Positions 16,641 to 64,000 of a stretch of DNA of 64,000 nt are shown one piece after another (positions within the stretch are counted from its first letter, which is position 1; each line of letters opens with the position of its first letter). The notes beneath the pieces were generated by a model. It was not told the origin of the DNA. It worked only from the letters and a program-made list of their open reading frames with translations, and did not search any database. The translations under genes and the position numbers were made by a program. Source of the stretch: Amoebidium appalachense (Eukaryota > Ichthyosporea); the NCBI GenBank assembly GCA_963693365.1, contig CAVNZM010000011.1:3720001-3784000 (forward strand), in the 5' to 3' direction.

Positions 16641-17110
16641 ATCATGATACTAATTATGGTGCGTGTGCTTACAATTTCAATCGTGCCACCTTCATACCGA
16701 TCTGTTCGACCGTGAGTTGCTCGCAGTCTGTGTGTGCACAGCAAACATATCCGCGGTGCACACACGTCACTTAAATATAAATATGTGCCCCTACCCGCAC
16801 GTATTGCATGTTTACTATTTGACTTTCGATTGCATCGGAAAGCTAGTAGTAAATTAATACTGAAAACCCTCTGCCCCCTCCCTCCCCACATTCTTAGTTT
16901 TCTTTTCTTTTCTTTTCTTTTCTTTTTCTTTTTCTTTTTTTGGGTGGGGGGGGGGGGGCGGGGGGAGCATGTGTACGTTTGTGGATGGGGGAAGGGGGAG
17001 GGGGGGGGGGGTGCAGAGGGAGAGGGGAGGCTCCTTCCCATATGGGTGGTGGGTCGTCCCCCATCGATCCCCCCCTCCCTCCCCCCCCCTCCCCCCTCCC
17101 CCTCCCCCCC

Positions 17111-17141
<31 letters not shown>

Positions 17142-17236
17142 CGGTACCCCCTTCAAATAGTTGGTGGTTCGAACTCCCCCATACCCTTCAACCCCCCTCC
17201 CCCCCCCCCCCCCCCCCCTCCGCCCCCCAGCTGGGC

Positions 17237-17285
<49 letters not shown>

Positions 17286-17454
17286 ACCCCACCCCCACTC
17301 CCAATTGGAACACTCACTTAGAGTTGAGGAAAACCAGGGCGGTGAGAGTGGTGTAACATTTTAATCAATGTATTCTCCGGATCCCTAGCCAACAAAACAT
17401 TGTCACGGCGTGCACGTGACTCGCCCCTTGTTCTGTGCAACATCCGAGGCTCGC

Positions 17455-17500
<46 letters not shown>

Positions 17501-18470
17501 ATCTTAAATATCCACCAGGTTTGTTAGACCCTATTACCTTATTTTTTGGGGAAAAAAATAGCACCATTTATCTTAATTTCAAATTATCTTAATATTAGTC
17601 ACCCCCGGCCTGTATTTATTATGCTCTTTAAGACTTTGCCAGCAAGTGATGCTCTTTTTGATTGGTGAAACCAAAAATTCCGCTGATGCGGATGATCAAT
17701 GCGGGTGCGCAGCAACATTCAAAGTTCATTGGTCCAGCAGTCATCTTGTGCCCTTTTTGCTGATTGGATGTTCTTTCCCATGAACCAGGGTGTATAATGT
17801 ACGGAAAAAAAAGCAATGGGTTGGCAAAGTTTGTGTTGCTACTTGCACGCTAGGCTTCCAAGCCTGTCACGCTCGATCAAACGTCAGAAGACCGTTTTAC
17901 AAAAACCAAAACAGGAATATATTTAAATCCCCTGTTTACTCTTTGGACTAACTAATCGTATAAAAGCGCGGCTCGAATGCAACATGGGCGCGCTTTGAAC
18001 TTGGCCGGTGCCCGTCAACATTCGAGATCTCAGGTTCAAACCAAGCGCATACCTAAGATTATAAGATAGCCATTTAGTCTCCAATTGCACGGCTTTGTAC
18101 CCGCTGGCTTACGCGTAAGTGGCCGGGGCGGCGGTCCGCCGGCGGCCGGCTTGTATCCCCCAAAACTTCCTATTGTGGGGCGAGTCGTATGTGTGCAACC
18201 CATGCTCCCGGGAATTTTGAGACCCCATTTCCATATCTGTGTAACAGTATGCAACTAGTAACTACGGAAAATGAAGCTCCGTTATACCAGAATACCCCTT
18301 TCTAGAGTAAATTTATTGATTATTAGTATATGTAGGACCACATGCAGTCCTATGTCTGTAACGGAATCTTGCCTAGCCTAATTCTCGAAACTGGAAAATC
18401 GGAAATCCGCTACACACAACCGACTCGCCCCACACATATGAGTGTTGGGGGATCCTCCTTGTGGCTATAA
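15723..18470. other. Intergenic, no recognised gene
   Basis: The first 200 bp are presumably the peroxidase promoter. The rest holds poly(G) at 15993-16031, GT/GC-rich sequence to 16260, C and CT tracts (16308-16480), (GT)n (16539-16640), long poly(C) runs (17103-17127, 17196-17218, 17238-17285, 17456-17496) and ordinary unique DNA at 17560-18470 with several ATTGG/CCAAT motifs (17660, 17727, 17762). No exon was supported. Confidence 0.5.
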
Positions 18471-18560
18471 TGACCAATCAGATTGCTTAATATGTAATGA
18501 CCAATCGGAATGCTCAAACGTTTTAAAGCGACACATTCGCCTTAATCTCATTGTATAAAA
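18471..18560 (+). promoter_or_regulatory. Orphan CCAAT-CCAAT-TATA promoter
   Basis: Two near-identical blocks, TAATGACCAATCRGAWTGCT, place CCAAT boxes at about 18474 and 18501. A TATAAAA at 18554-18560 follows about 50 bp downstream. No protein gene follows; the nearest feature is the hairpin at 18634-18670. Confidence 0.5.
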
Positions 18561-18633
18561 AAAGCCTGGCCGCTCGTATTCATACAGCCAGGTCCGATTA
18601 CCTGCGATCAAACTTTGTCTAGTGATTGTCGCC

Positions 18634-18670
18634 TGCCGCACGGCCCTCTGAAAAAGAGGGCCGTGCGGCA
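18634..18670 (+). other. Perfect 16-bp inverted repeat (hairpin)
   Basis: The arms TGCCGCACGGCCCTCT and AGAGGGCCGTGCGGCA are perfectly complementary around a 5-nt GAAAA loop. It begins 74 bp after an orphan TATA box. It does not match the histone mRNA 3' stem-loop consensus, and no run of T follows. It could be part of a structured RNA. Confidence 0.75.
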
Positions 18671-19090
18671 ACATACAAGGCCGCAGGGGGAACGCACTCA
18701 AAGTGACTACATCCAATAGAATAGCAGCGGGTTACAAGTTTTGTTATCAGTAGCCAATCAACGAAGGCGGCCGCAGTCTCGGAATTCCTGCATGCACCTA
18801 CAATGTACAGTCGTATTACAATACTTCCGACAACCTCTTCTATTTTTGCTAATAGTTACTGTTTTCACTGCTACGGCCTGATGTTTTATTTGCCCATAAC
18901 AATACAGTTACTATTTCAGGATCCTCCCGTTCCTCTTCCTTTTGCTCAAGTCAGCCGCTCGTATCGATCGATGGCATGGCCCAGGTCGACCATTTGTTGG
19001 CAGCAGCCGCAGCTAGGTGCCACGGCGTGTGTGGGTGTGATGTCATGTGATACGTGCGTGCACACGTGCTTGCATGTGTATTTGTGACTT

Positions 19091-19122
<32 letters not shown>

Positions 19123-19240
19123 CACGTGGGGTGTAACGATGTGTGCAGTGTAGTGCAGTGTGCCCCAGACTGCGTATGTAGCCGCCACCGGTGCACGCGA
19201 TCTCGTGTGTGGGTGTGTGCGTGCGTGTGTGTGTGCGTGC

Positions 19241-19324
<84 letters not shown>

Positions 19325-19437
19325 GTGCACGTGTGTGTACGTGCTGTGTGTGTGTGTGTGTGCGTGCGTGCGTGCATGCGTGTGCATGTGTGTGTATGCG
19401 TGTGTGTGTGGCACTGCGTGCGTGCGTGCGTGCGTGC

Positions 19438-19623
<186 letters not shown>

Positions 19624-21059
19624 TGTGCGTGTGTACATGTGTGTACGGTACGTATATAAGGAAATTCAAAAATCTCGTTCATGCGATAGGGAACCCCTAC
19701 GTATTTGAGCGTGTTTGGTGTGTGCGCGCGCGCATGTGTGCATGGCAACCATCAATCTACGCGGCGACAAGCCCCTTGCAGCTTAGCGCTACTGAGTGCG
19801 TTTTTGTGTAATACTATCTGGAACTGGGTTGCCTATGAGTACCTTCTGCATCGTTGTGCATGTTTACATAAATAAAATGAACAAAGTTCCCAAAGTGGTT
19901 TGCTAGAGTTGAACTCAGAAGAAGGCTACGACTACTCTCATGATCAAACTTTGATCACGGTACCGGTCGTCATGGTGGATGATCTACTTGAAAAAGTGGA
20001 TTCAATGGCTGTGTGCTAAATGGACTAACATATTAGTTAACGCCATACACGTGTAGCATGTACGCTGCTGAGTTACAGCCCGGCCACCTCGCAAAGAGCT
20101 CTTCTCTTAATTAGCGTCCATGATCGCACCGTGGGCGCTTGGGGCGCCCCCTCATCCCCCCCCCCTCCCCCCCCCCCCCCCCCTCCCCCCCCCCCCCAAC
20201 ACACACACACACGTGCACACACCCCCTCCCCCATCCGCAAGAAAAAGAAAGCAAAAAAGCTCTCTGCGTCATCACATGTAATAAAACGCCGATTTCGCAG
20301 CCTGAGGATATATGGCAGAAGCACACCGTGACACAAACACGCACGCGCACACACACACACAAGCACGATGAATGCACGCAGGGTGAGGGGGTGGGGGCCC
20401 CGGGGGTGGTTGGGTGGGTGGGTAGAAGGGGGAAGAGGGGGGGGGGGGGAGGGGGGGAGGGGGAGGGTTGTGAGTAAGGGGAGGAAGGGGCTCCAGAGGC
20501 TTCTCAGAAACTGAGAAACCAAAGTAGAGAGGCAGAGGGGGACCTTTACTTTTTATCGAAGTTCATTCATTGCCTGGTTCATTCCACAGCACGTGCGCAA
20601 AAAATGAAATGGGAATTACTAAATATAATAATCATATGCTCTTGGGCGCCCACTGCAGGAACGACAAGTGGCCGGCCCCATGGTTGTGCAGCCTGATGAT
20701 ATAAATTAATTGATCCAATTTATTATTGTAATTGACAAATAAAACCAATATATTTTTCAAAAAAAAATCGAAATTCTTTTATAAGGAATACAAATTCAGG
20801 AAGACACCCATAGGCAAACCAGACACGAAGCCATACCCGGTTCAAAGACAACACCCAAAGGGAATCAAGAACTGAACAGAACAGAAAAAAGCTAAAGGTT
20901 TCTAAATTTTTTTTAAAAAATATGAAATCTCGTTGAAGTACAGCATTCCAGCTCTATTTGCACAAAACGTGAACAGTTCGAGGTAAGGGCCCACGGTAGA
21001 TAGCATTTATGTTTCACACACACACACGCACACGCACACACAATAATAACAACAATAAT

Positions 21060-21092
<33 letters not shown>

Positions 21093-21294
21093 ACTAATAA
21101 AGAAAACGGTGGCAGAAATATCACCACCACCCTGACAGTGTTACAAGCGCAAACTTTCATTCGTATTTTGCATGTAAGTACACAGACGACCTTTTCGGTT
21201 ACCACACCCTATTCGCTTATGGCATTTTTCCGCCTTCCAACCAATGTGCACGTGCATGTGCGGAGTGTGCGAACGAGCGGGCTTGTGTGCGTGT

Positions 21295-21380
21295 GTGTGT
21301 GCACGTGTGTGTATTTGTGTGTACGTGTGTGTATTTGTGTGTACGTGTGTGTATTTGTGTGTACGTGTGTGTATTTGTGT
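21295..21380. repeat. 20-bp minisatellite
   Basis: The unit GTACGTGTGTGTATTTGTGT is repeated about four times in tandem, then degenerates to 21440. Confidence 0.85.
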
Positions 21381-21843
21381 GTGCGAGTGGTGTGTATTTG
21401 TGTGTGCGAGTGGTGTGTATGTGTGTGTACGTGTGGGCCTGTGTGTGTGTGTGCCTGTGTTTGTGCCACGTCAGGTAGATAGTAGTAGGGGCCCAAGTGT
21501 TTAAATGTGCTCTACACATGCACGTGTGTGTATGTGACTGTATGGGTGGTTCCGACTATTTAAGTGTTCATGAAAAGTCTGTTTGAAAATTTTAAAACGT
21601 ATCTTGATTCCTGCAAGTTAAGCACAAGGGTCTACTAAATATACAAGTGTGATTGGTAATCCCATTGACTTAGAAGTCTCAAAACTCACAATATCACTTC
21701 TTAAACCAACTGTAATGCTTAGCACTTTAAAATTGGTAACCATTCCCATATGCCACCATATATTGAACCAACATTCAACGTTCACATGGCTCAACATTCT
21801 CTTTAAATCACAACACGCATTCATTCATGATCAAGAGAAAAAC

Positions 21844-28550
<6,707 letters not shown>

Positions 28551-29472
28551 GGTGCACACTAAAAGAGGATTCAATAAACTGTACGTTGATAACCCTCCCG
28601 GGAAGCTACAACTGTGAAACTAAAGCGTTTTACTCAAACTGCTGTCCGTTGGATAACAGGTGACTATTACGTCTTGGTTGGTGTGCGCAGCACTGCCAGG
28701 CTGTTGTTTCGCGCCATATAATGACATAGCAGGTGAGAGTGTCAGTTAAACGTGTGTTAGGGTGCAAGAGCGAGGAGCCACTCTAACCCGCTGGAGTATT
28801 CTCGGTCGAGGTGGAGTGAGAGAGAAGCAAAAAAAGAAGCCTTTAAAGTATATTCTGCCAATGTCTATGTCGCGTACACCACTCGTCCCTGCTGTATTTG
28901 CCCATTGACCCATTGACTGTAGCTATGAAAACAATGTTGCACACACCGGCCCATTGGAGAAACTTTCTCGCAGCTGCAGTGACAGCTGCATTGGCACAGA
29001 CACGGCCTGACAGGCAGTCAAAGTGTGGGACACAGAGCTTACGTCACTGCATTCCTCGAACTATACATGGCTTATCTTAACCGCCATCAGACTACTCAGA
29101 CAGCGTTGATTGGCTACTGGACGAGGACAGGGGCCGCAGGGCTGGAAAACTCCCGGGAGTCCTGTGATCATGAAAAGGTACAGGTACCTTTGCAAAAGCT
29201 ACTGTATGTACATAAGAAAAAGAAGGGAAAAAAACCAGGCTAATAAATTTTCTCCTTTGGAAGCTTCTGCGTGCTTTTGGGTGTTCACGTGCAGGTAGCA
29301 CATGTAGGGTCTAAGGTACAACCCGCCGATTCGACCTGTCCGCATTTCATGCCCCGGTATATGAATCTGGCAAAAAAAAAAACAAACAAACAAAAAAAAA
29401 AACTGACCCACAATCAAATGCCAGAGCCATTTTCTCGCGCCATATAAAGGCGGAGCGCTACATTTTATTCGA
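28551..29472. other. Intergenic between sirtuin and U6
   Basis: Unique sequence with little microsatellite. It contains the upstream region of the sirtuin (divergent from U6) and several ATTGG motifs (28956, 29109). Short open frames at 28898-29243 show no recognisable motif or splice structure. Confidence 0.5.
29407..29448 (+). promoter_or_regulatory. U6 promoter: PSE-like element and TATA box
   Basis: CCCACAATCAAATGCCAGAG (29408-29427) and TATAAA (29443-29448) lie about 65-45 and 30-25 bp before the U6 start. The same two elements, in the same order and spacing, precede the second U6 copy, which marks them as the conserved RNA polymerase III type 3 promoter. Confidence 0.8.
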
Positions 29473-29494
29473 GTCACCTTCGGGTGTACTCATC

Positions 29495-29529
<35 letters not shown>

Positions 29530-29580
29530 GGCCCCTGCGCAAGGATGACACGCAAAAACGTGAAGCGTTCCAACTTTTTT
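29473..29580 (+). ncRNA. U6: U6 spliceosomal snRNA
   Basis: The sequence shows a 5' stem-loop CACC-TTCG-GGTG, then AAAATTGGAACGATACAGAG, the invariant ACAGAGA box, and AAGATTAGCATGGCCCCTGC with the AGC triad region. AAGGATGACACGC forms the internal stem-loop, and GTGAAGCGTTCCA ends in a T run as terminator. Length is about 104 nt plus the terminator, as usual for U6. U6 forms the catalytic core of the major spliceosome, in keeping with the many GT-AG introns here. Confidence 0.97.
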
Positions 29581-30332
29581 TTTCCCCCCTTTCCCTTTTC
29601 TTTTTTTGGCCTATGTATCTCTCATGGTTTGATATGCAAGCCGGTTTTGTCTTTCGTTTCAGCTTTTGGTTGTGCTTTCTACCATCACCAACGAATCGAT
29701 TCCCCAAAATCGACCAGTGTTGGCAGACCCCCAGGTGGGGTGATAACGTTTATTCGCCGCACCGTGCTGCTTACATATGCATAAGTACATGATTACACAC
29801 GTTATGATAGTCACCTTCCACACATATGTGCTGGAGTGTGCCTGGCTAACCCGTTGCTGACAGGTTCAGATACTATCGCACCGCGATGAACCTAGGAACA
29901 CTTTTTCTATTTCACTTTTTCTATTGAAGTGTGCACGTAATTATAAGTAAACACACTACCGTCAATCATAGAGGAAGTTCCATCCAGGCCATTCAATAGG
30001 CTATACTGTGTGCTCCTTACTACAATGTTAACCTCATAAAACACCTAACGTTCTAGAATACAGCATAATTTACAATGAAACACGTGCCTCACAACGCAGT
30101 GAAATGACTCTTACATGTACACGCTGTCAGGCTATTAAATCCGAGTCTAAATATGAAACCATAAACTTCGGCATGCCTTCTGTTCGCGCCGCGCCAAGAA
30201 GAACATCAACGTTACAACTAATGATAGTAGATTCTTTAATCGATATGATCTAAATTTAAATGGGGTTTAGAGGGGATGGTGGTAGTAGTGGGTGGTGGTG
30301 GTGGTGGTGGTGGTGGTGGCGGTAGTGGTGAT

Positions 30333-30404
<72 letters not shown>

Positions 30405-30427
30405 CGTATATGTTTTTTTTTTTTTTT

Positions 30428-30493
<66 letters not shown>

Positions 30494-30529
30494 CCTCTTC
30501 TCTCAACTACCCGCACTTTCGTTTTGCAG
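29581..30529. other. Region between U6 and the cysteine-rich gene
   Basis: Unique sequence to about 30250, with no convincing exon, then (GGT)n (30290-30325), (GT)n (30334-30396), GC repeats and a T24-G54 homopolymer junction (30413-30491) immediately before the first recognised exon of the cysteine-rich gene. A 5' non-coding exon may be hidden here. Confidence 0.5.
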
Positions 30530-36563
<6,034 letters not shown>

Positions 36564-36689
36564 ACGATACTTGAGGCCACTTATCACAAGGCAACAAAAA
36601 ACAAATAACGAACATGTACGCACGCACACACAAGACACTCTTCACAGCCGTTTATGAATGCAAAGCCTAATCTGCCTGACTTTTTGAAT

Positions 36690-36766
<77 letters not shown>

Positions 36767-37400
36767 GTGACACACACACATATATATATCATGATATATA
36801 TATATATATTTATTCACACACACACGAGCGGCACACTGAAAGTCACTTAGTCATATATAAAGAGGGTGCACACATGCTATGGAACACACATGTACTCCCA
36901 GGCTGAGATTTTGTATACATGTAGTGGACATACTGGGAACCGTATCTCCGGTTTGTGTCTCACCCCTGATGTGAAATTGGGTTAGGGTGTGTGTGTGTGT
37001 AATCACAAGAAACATTCCAAACATGTACGCGGAAGGGCTTGGTATCATGTGAACCAATAAAAGGCACGAACTTCAAGGATGTACCAAACTAAACGATGGC
37101 GTGTTTAACAACACAAGAAACATGTTCACACAAGGGGTTCTTGTAGCACCATGGAAGCAAATAAACGATGCCATGCTCAAAGATCTTTACGTGCCATGGC
37201 CAATTGTATGCATGGGCCGGCGCCCTGGGTGTGCACATCATTCATGGTTGAACCGGCAAAAAGTAGGTTCTGAATCTCATGTTCAGCGAGGCGAGAGCTT
37301 CATGGACTTACATTAAAAAAAAATGCCATGGGGACTCGAGGAGGGACCGCGTTAACTAAATAGTGGATCGGAAAGACCGACAGAAAAGTTTAAAAGGGCG
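36564..37400. other. Intergenic, no recognised gene
   Basis: Holds a (CA)n tract (36695-36765) and an AT palindrome centred on TCATGA at about 36779-36810, then unique sequence 36820-37400 with no supported exon. Confidence 0.55.
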
Positions 37401-37401
37401 A

Positions 37402-37455
37402 AAAAAAAAAGCTGGAACGCTTCACGTTTTTGCGTGTCATCCTTGCGCAGGGCCC

Positions 37456-37490
<35 letters not shown>

Positions 37491-37509
37491 GATTACACCC
37501 GAAGGTGAC
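37402..37509 (-). ncRNA. U6: U6 snRNA, second and diverged copy
   Basis: On the minus strand the sequence repeats the U6 at 29473 from GTCACCTTCGGGTG to the T-run terminator (A run at 37401-37410 on plus). Differences: a 3-nt loss after GGGTGTA, and GGGCCC in place of GGCCCC in the otherwise invariant region. Its promoter is conserved: TATAAA at 37539-37534 and a PSE matching CCCACAATCAAAYGCCARAG at about 37576-37550. It may be a variant gene or an early pseudogene. Confidence 0.88.
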
Positions 37510-38040
37510 TCGAATGAAGGGCAGCGCTCCCTCTTTATATGGCCCAAGAAAAGGGCTTTGGCGTTTGATTGTGGGACGGTTTTTTGGCCAGGCCAGCTCT
37601 GTAGGCTACGGACACGATCACTGAAGTACATGAGTACTCCTGTGTGCACATGTGTTACGTCATAGAGGGGTGATGGAGTAGACTATTAATTCCTCAGGCG
37701 AAGAGCCAGATTTTTTTTCAAGCCTTCCTTCGAGTCTTCAAACTTTCACTTGAACCAAGCTGAGTCTGCCAGCAGATGTTTCATGTTTTAGAAAGCAAGA
37801 TTTAGAAGACGTAATCGAAGGGAAGGCGCTCTAACACACTATTGTTTCGGAATCTCGGTCGTGCTGTGGCCCTCTAGTCTTGGCTTTGTGAGCCACAGAC
37901 GGAAACCGCACCACACTGACCTTCGAGTTTGAGAGTAAAGTTTTCCGGTTCAGTTTTGCGGTTCAAGAGAGGTTTTCTTGAAGATACAGAGTCGTGTAAG
38001 TTGGTAAACGAGGTTTCCCACACAGCGTGGAAGGTTGAGA
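37510..38040. promoter_or_regulatory. Divergent control region of U6 (minus) and AP-2 mu (plus)
   Basis: The left 70 bp hold the U6 TATA and PSE. The rest is unique sequence free of microsatellites leading to the AP-2 mu ATG at 38041; no TATA box for that gene was evident. Confidence 0.5.
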
Positions 38041-47613
<9,573 letters not shown>

Positions 47614-47679
47614 ATATGGAAGGCGGGATGCCATATATCGTATTAAACATATATATACACACAAAAATGCATATTTGTT

Positions 47680-47710
<31 letters not shown>

Positions 47711-49778
47711 GGGGGTGTTTGGTTGGTGGTGGTGGTGGGGGGGGGGGGGGAGGGGGAGGGGGGGGGGGGGGACATGTTTTGTTTTGTTCAAATTTGGCCG
47801 CAATGCTTGCAGAACAAACATATTTAAGAAGTACGGACCCATATTTGGAAGGCAGTTAACCAAACATGGACTATAACGCAAACAGACGATTGGCTTGTAT
47901 GTGGCCTGGGGTAGAGCACAGGTCTAGAAGGGGGCGTTGCGGGGACTGTGTGACGATTGGGCTTTGACTTCAACCTTATTAAGATTAGATAAAAACCTGT
48001 ATGTTTTGTGTACGTGTGGGTGTTTGCCAAAGTGAACGGAGCCAAACTGTACACACAATTCAAATATAGTTGATGTTTTATCACTTATGTTTTGTTTTTT
48101 TCGTGAATAGACCATAATTACATGAGCCTTCTCATATTGTTCATGACATTTCCCCCCCCTGTATGCTTTCTGTCGAAATCTGTTCCTGGGATCGGACCCT
48201 TCGTTTCCACATGTTTGGCTTGCTCTCTGTTTGATTCATCGTTTTGCAAAAATACATTTTCCTAAATAATAAAAAAAAAACAATAATCTAAAAAACTGAC
48301 CTCTAGAGACTTTTTATCGTGCTCACGTGTGAACACAACCCCCCCCCCCCCCCCCCCCTCCCCCCTTGCCTGCTTGGTTGCCCAAACACATACACATGTG
48401 TATATATACATTTGCTTTACACGCAACGTGCACACACATTGCACAATTCACCGTTCTCACTTCTAATTGGGCAAAAAGTGGAGCCTAAAATCGGGGCCAA
48501 ATACTAATCTACAGCCTCTCAAAGCGAGTTTATGTTCGATTTCACTTACAAATGAGGTTTTCGCCCTCTAAGTAAAGTTGTAGGAAATAAAAAGACGCGC
48601 AAAGTTGATATAGGCGGTCTGGGGTGTCCGACTCCCTCCTTCAACGTCAATTGATCAAAATCAGGGCTAAAACTAGCCAAAACCGCCTCCAGCTAGGGCC
48701 AGCCTGACTGCCGAGTGACTGGCGGCGGGAACCAATCACATATAGTAAAAGATGTGTTTTTGCCTGTCTTGACCTCAAAAAACGCGCCGGACACCCTATG
48801 TTGCTTATATAAGCAATGTGTTTTGCTTTATTTTCTATACTATTAACTAAAGCACCAAAGCCTGTTTCCTATTCTTAGTTTAGACTTTATCGTGTAAAAA
48901 TGGATTTGGACTATGACCGGCATAGAATGGCTAGGCCCCACTTTTGGGCCGCCAAAATCAATTAGGGGATCTGAAATCGGTGAATTAGCATACCTGCTCA
49001 CGTACTTCACTAATTAGCCATGCACATATCCTGATAAAGCGTCATATTTAACCCACCCATCGCTCTCACACACACACACATGCACATGGAAAAGCCGTTT
49101 GCATACATGTACAATCTTATCAGCTGGCAGCAGCTTGCCAAATATTTCCCTGGGAGCAAATCCGATGATGCAGACCAATACAATATAATCAGGCCCCCGT
49201 TTGAAGCATGCTTTACACCAACTTGCTTTTGCATGCCCAAAACCCGACCAAATAGTAGTATTGATAGTAACGAGGAATAGTGCATGCTAATTATGTATAT
49301 ATTTATGCGCATGCCAAAGGAAAATACACTTGTAAAGCTCCTACACATTTCCCTTAAACGCAGAAGCAACATATATGTACATAAATTTAAGTCACACACA
49401 GTTGAATACACAGGTATGTGCACGTGCATGATTCGATGTCCAGCTGGCTTGCACGCACAGCCTGATAAATACACCAATGCATGTTTTTCTTTTATTTAAA
49501 CTTATTTTATTTCAACTCCCATTCCTCCTCCTCCTCCAAGAACTACACTTGTATCATTTTTGCTCCTCTTCAAGCAAAATAAATAATAAGATTTCAATTC
49601 AGCAGCGCAAAACAACTTAAATTTAAACATCAATCTAGCAACAGAACTACACAGCGCTATGTAAAACGACAAATATACTTCGGAAATCGATATGAAGAAA
49701 GGACTTAGTAATATCTATATATACAAACCCTAACCGAACTTGTTCAAAGATGGAAATAATTCGACAGATCACTGCTGC

Positions 49779-49835
<57 letters not shown>

Positions 49836-50217
49836 ACCAACCACCACCTCTACATCCATCCACTAGCCCGCCCGCCCAGCCACAAAAAAAACAAACAATG
49901 AAAAACAAACAAACACCGACTTCTACTTTACATGCATACCAGTCATACCCCAAACTACCATCACACCATTACTCGCCTTTCCTCACTTCTTCCATTGACA
50001 CTATAGCTACCACCAGATGATTTACACACTAGCTTTTACCCCCCCCCCCCCCCCCACCCATCGGCACCTGCCGGGGGGGCATAACCTTTATCTACACTTG
50101 ACTTGCCTCACATCCTAGTCAATTATAACAACACAATGGTGATAAAATGCCGCAAAGCATTTATATCTACCAAACACGTATATTGCCATATTTGGCAACC
50201 CATTCACCATATAAAAG
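47614..50217. other. Convergent intergenic region between AP-2 mu and SEC24
   Basis: 3' flanks of both genes. Contents: (GT)n and poly(G) at 47678-47770; unique sequence 47780-48330 with AATAA-type signals near 48267; poly(C) 48342-48358; about 1.4 kb of ordinary AT-moderate unique DNA (48360-49770) without supported exons; poly(C) of about 50 nt at 49783-49835. Short frames at 49010-49499 have no recognisable features. Confidence 0.55.
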
Positions 50218-63343
<13,126 letters not shown>

Positions 63344-63826
63344 CTATAATGAAAAAAAAGGGGGAGGGGATTAGAATGTGTTGAAGATGTACAAAGGACA
63401 CACTCATTACGGACAACACAATGCAGAGGGCAAACCACACAGAATGAGCAGAGCCCATCATCAGTGGGGTGAGGTAGGGGGAGGGGGGGGGAGGGGGGGG
63501 GGGGGGGGTCATCCACAGTACCCGAGGGGGAATACATATGTGGGCGGGAAACACAAAACATTCAAAAGTCACATTCAAAGCAGTGAAATGAAGTGTCAGA
63601 TCAAAGCAGGGGAGCAGAAACATTAACTGAAGTCTACATGCACCCCTTTTCTGCCTGAAGTACAGACCAAAGCAGAAAATCAAAACCAATAACAGCACAC
63701 GACCTGAGAGTTATAAGATATAAGGAATACGAACGCTCATTTTCCATGCAGCACTGAAAAGACGTGTTTAACCAAAACCAACAAACAGGACACTAGGTAA
63801 GATTAAACATTTCAAAGAATACGCAC
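63344..63826. other. SEC24 upstream intron with C-tailed repeat copy
   Basis: A short copy of the C-tailed repeat lies at about 63372-63540 (AATGTGTTGAAGATGTACAAAGG, GGACAACACAATGCAGAGGG, GAGCAGAGCCCATCATCAGTG, GTCATCCACAGTACCCGAGG), sense to SEC24, with its C/T-rich end next to the acceptor at 63344-63345. The remainder (63545-63826) is unique with no clear exon. Confidence 0.7.
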
Positions 63827-63887
63827 CCTCATCCTCCCATGGCAAACTATTGTCACAGACTTTGCCATCAGCCACTTTACTTGCCAT
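63827..63887 (-). CDS. Possible upstream coding exon, perhaps of SEC24
   Basis: An ATG at 63887 in good context (CCAATGGC) opens MASKVADGKVCDNSLPWEDE and is followed by a strong donor GTGCGTA in phase 1, which matches the phase needed by the SEC24 exon at 63343. The frame also extends upstream to 63968. However, the peptide does not look like the SEC24 zinc finger that should precede VPQDFHYDP, so this may be an unrelated or alternative first exon. Confidence 0.3.
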
Positions 63888-64000
63888 TGGCAAAGGGGGG
63901 CGAATAAATAATCGCCTGCTAATATCATTGGGTTTTTTAAAGCCCTTTAAATGGAGCGCCTTCAACATGGCAGCTAGATTTACATACTCACTTTTGCGAA

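Noticed and set aside
28898-29243. Short plus-strand frames between sirtuin and U6
   Set aside because: No motif, no conserved splice structure and ordinary composition; probably chance.

Overview
This is an intron-rich nuclear window from a eukaryote, probably a unicellular one (a protist; the exact group is not decidable from the sequence). The evidence is GT-AG introns with matching phases, two U6 snRNA genes with TATA/PSE-type promoters, and eukaryote-specific trafficking genes (AP-2 mu, SEC24). Coding exons are short (about 40-230 bp for the multi-exon genes). They sit in introns of several hundred bp built largely from poly(C)/poly(G) tracts, (CA)n/(GT)n microsatellites and (CT)n. Most long open frames in the window are translations of these repeats and are not genes. 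I re-derived exon models by hand from splice signals, phase continuity and family motifs.

Layout, left to right. (1) 1061-9105: two paralogous NAD(P)-dependent extended short-chain dehydrogenases (dihydroflavonol/cinnamoyl-CoA reductase type), head to head around a 0.78 kb CCAAT-rich promoter. The left copy (minus) leaves the window after two intact exons. The right copy (plus) has all five exons but three single-base frame breaks, and carries a decayed non-LTR retrotransposon in its first intron. (2) 11318-13488: a two-exon GT8-like type II membrane glycosyltransferase. (3) 14733-15722: a convergent intronless haem peroxidase with an in-frame TAA between its signal peptide and mature protein. 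(4) 15723-21843: no recognised gene, but an orphan CCAAT/TATA promoter followed by a perfect 16-bp hairpin, and very long GT tracts. (5) 21844-28550 (minus): an eight-exon sirtuin. (6) 29473-29580: U6 snRNA (plus). (7) 30530-36563 (plus): a multi-exon cysteine-rich protein I do not recognise. (8) About 37402-37509: a second, diverged U6 copy (minus). (9) 38041-47613 (plus): a complete twelve-exon AP-2 clathrin adaptor mu subunit (433 aa). (10) 50218-63343 (minus): seventeen exons of the COPII coat protein SEC24, with the N-terminus beyond or near the right edge.

The functional theme, as far as there is one, is membrane traffic (AP-2 mu for endocytosis, SEC24 for ER export) next to housekeeping genes. 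Nothing suggests an operon or a dedicated cluster.

The most unusual signal is a dispersed repeat family (core about 100 bp, longest copies about 250-290 bp). It occurs only inside introns, and all of the roughly eleven copies or fragments I found are in the sense orientation of the host gene. It ends in a poly(C) or C-rich tract. In at least five cases that tract runs into the 3' splice site of the next exon and forms its pyrimidine tract. This resembles what is expected of introner-like elements or of a SINE co-opted for splicing, and it deserves a genome-wide check.
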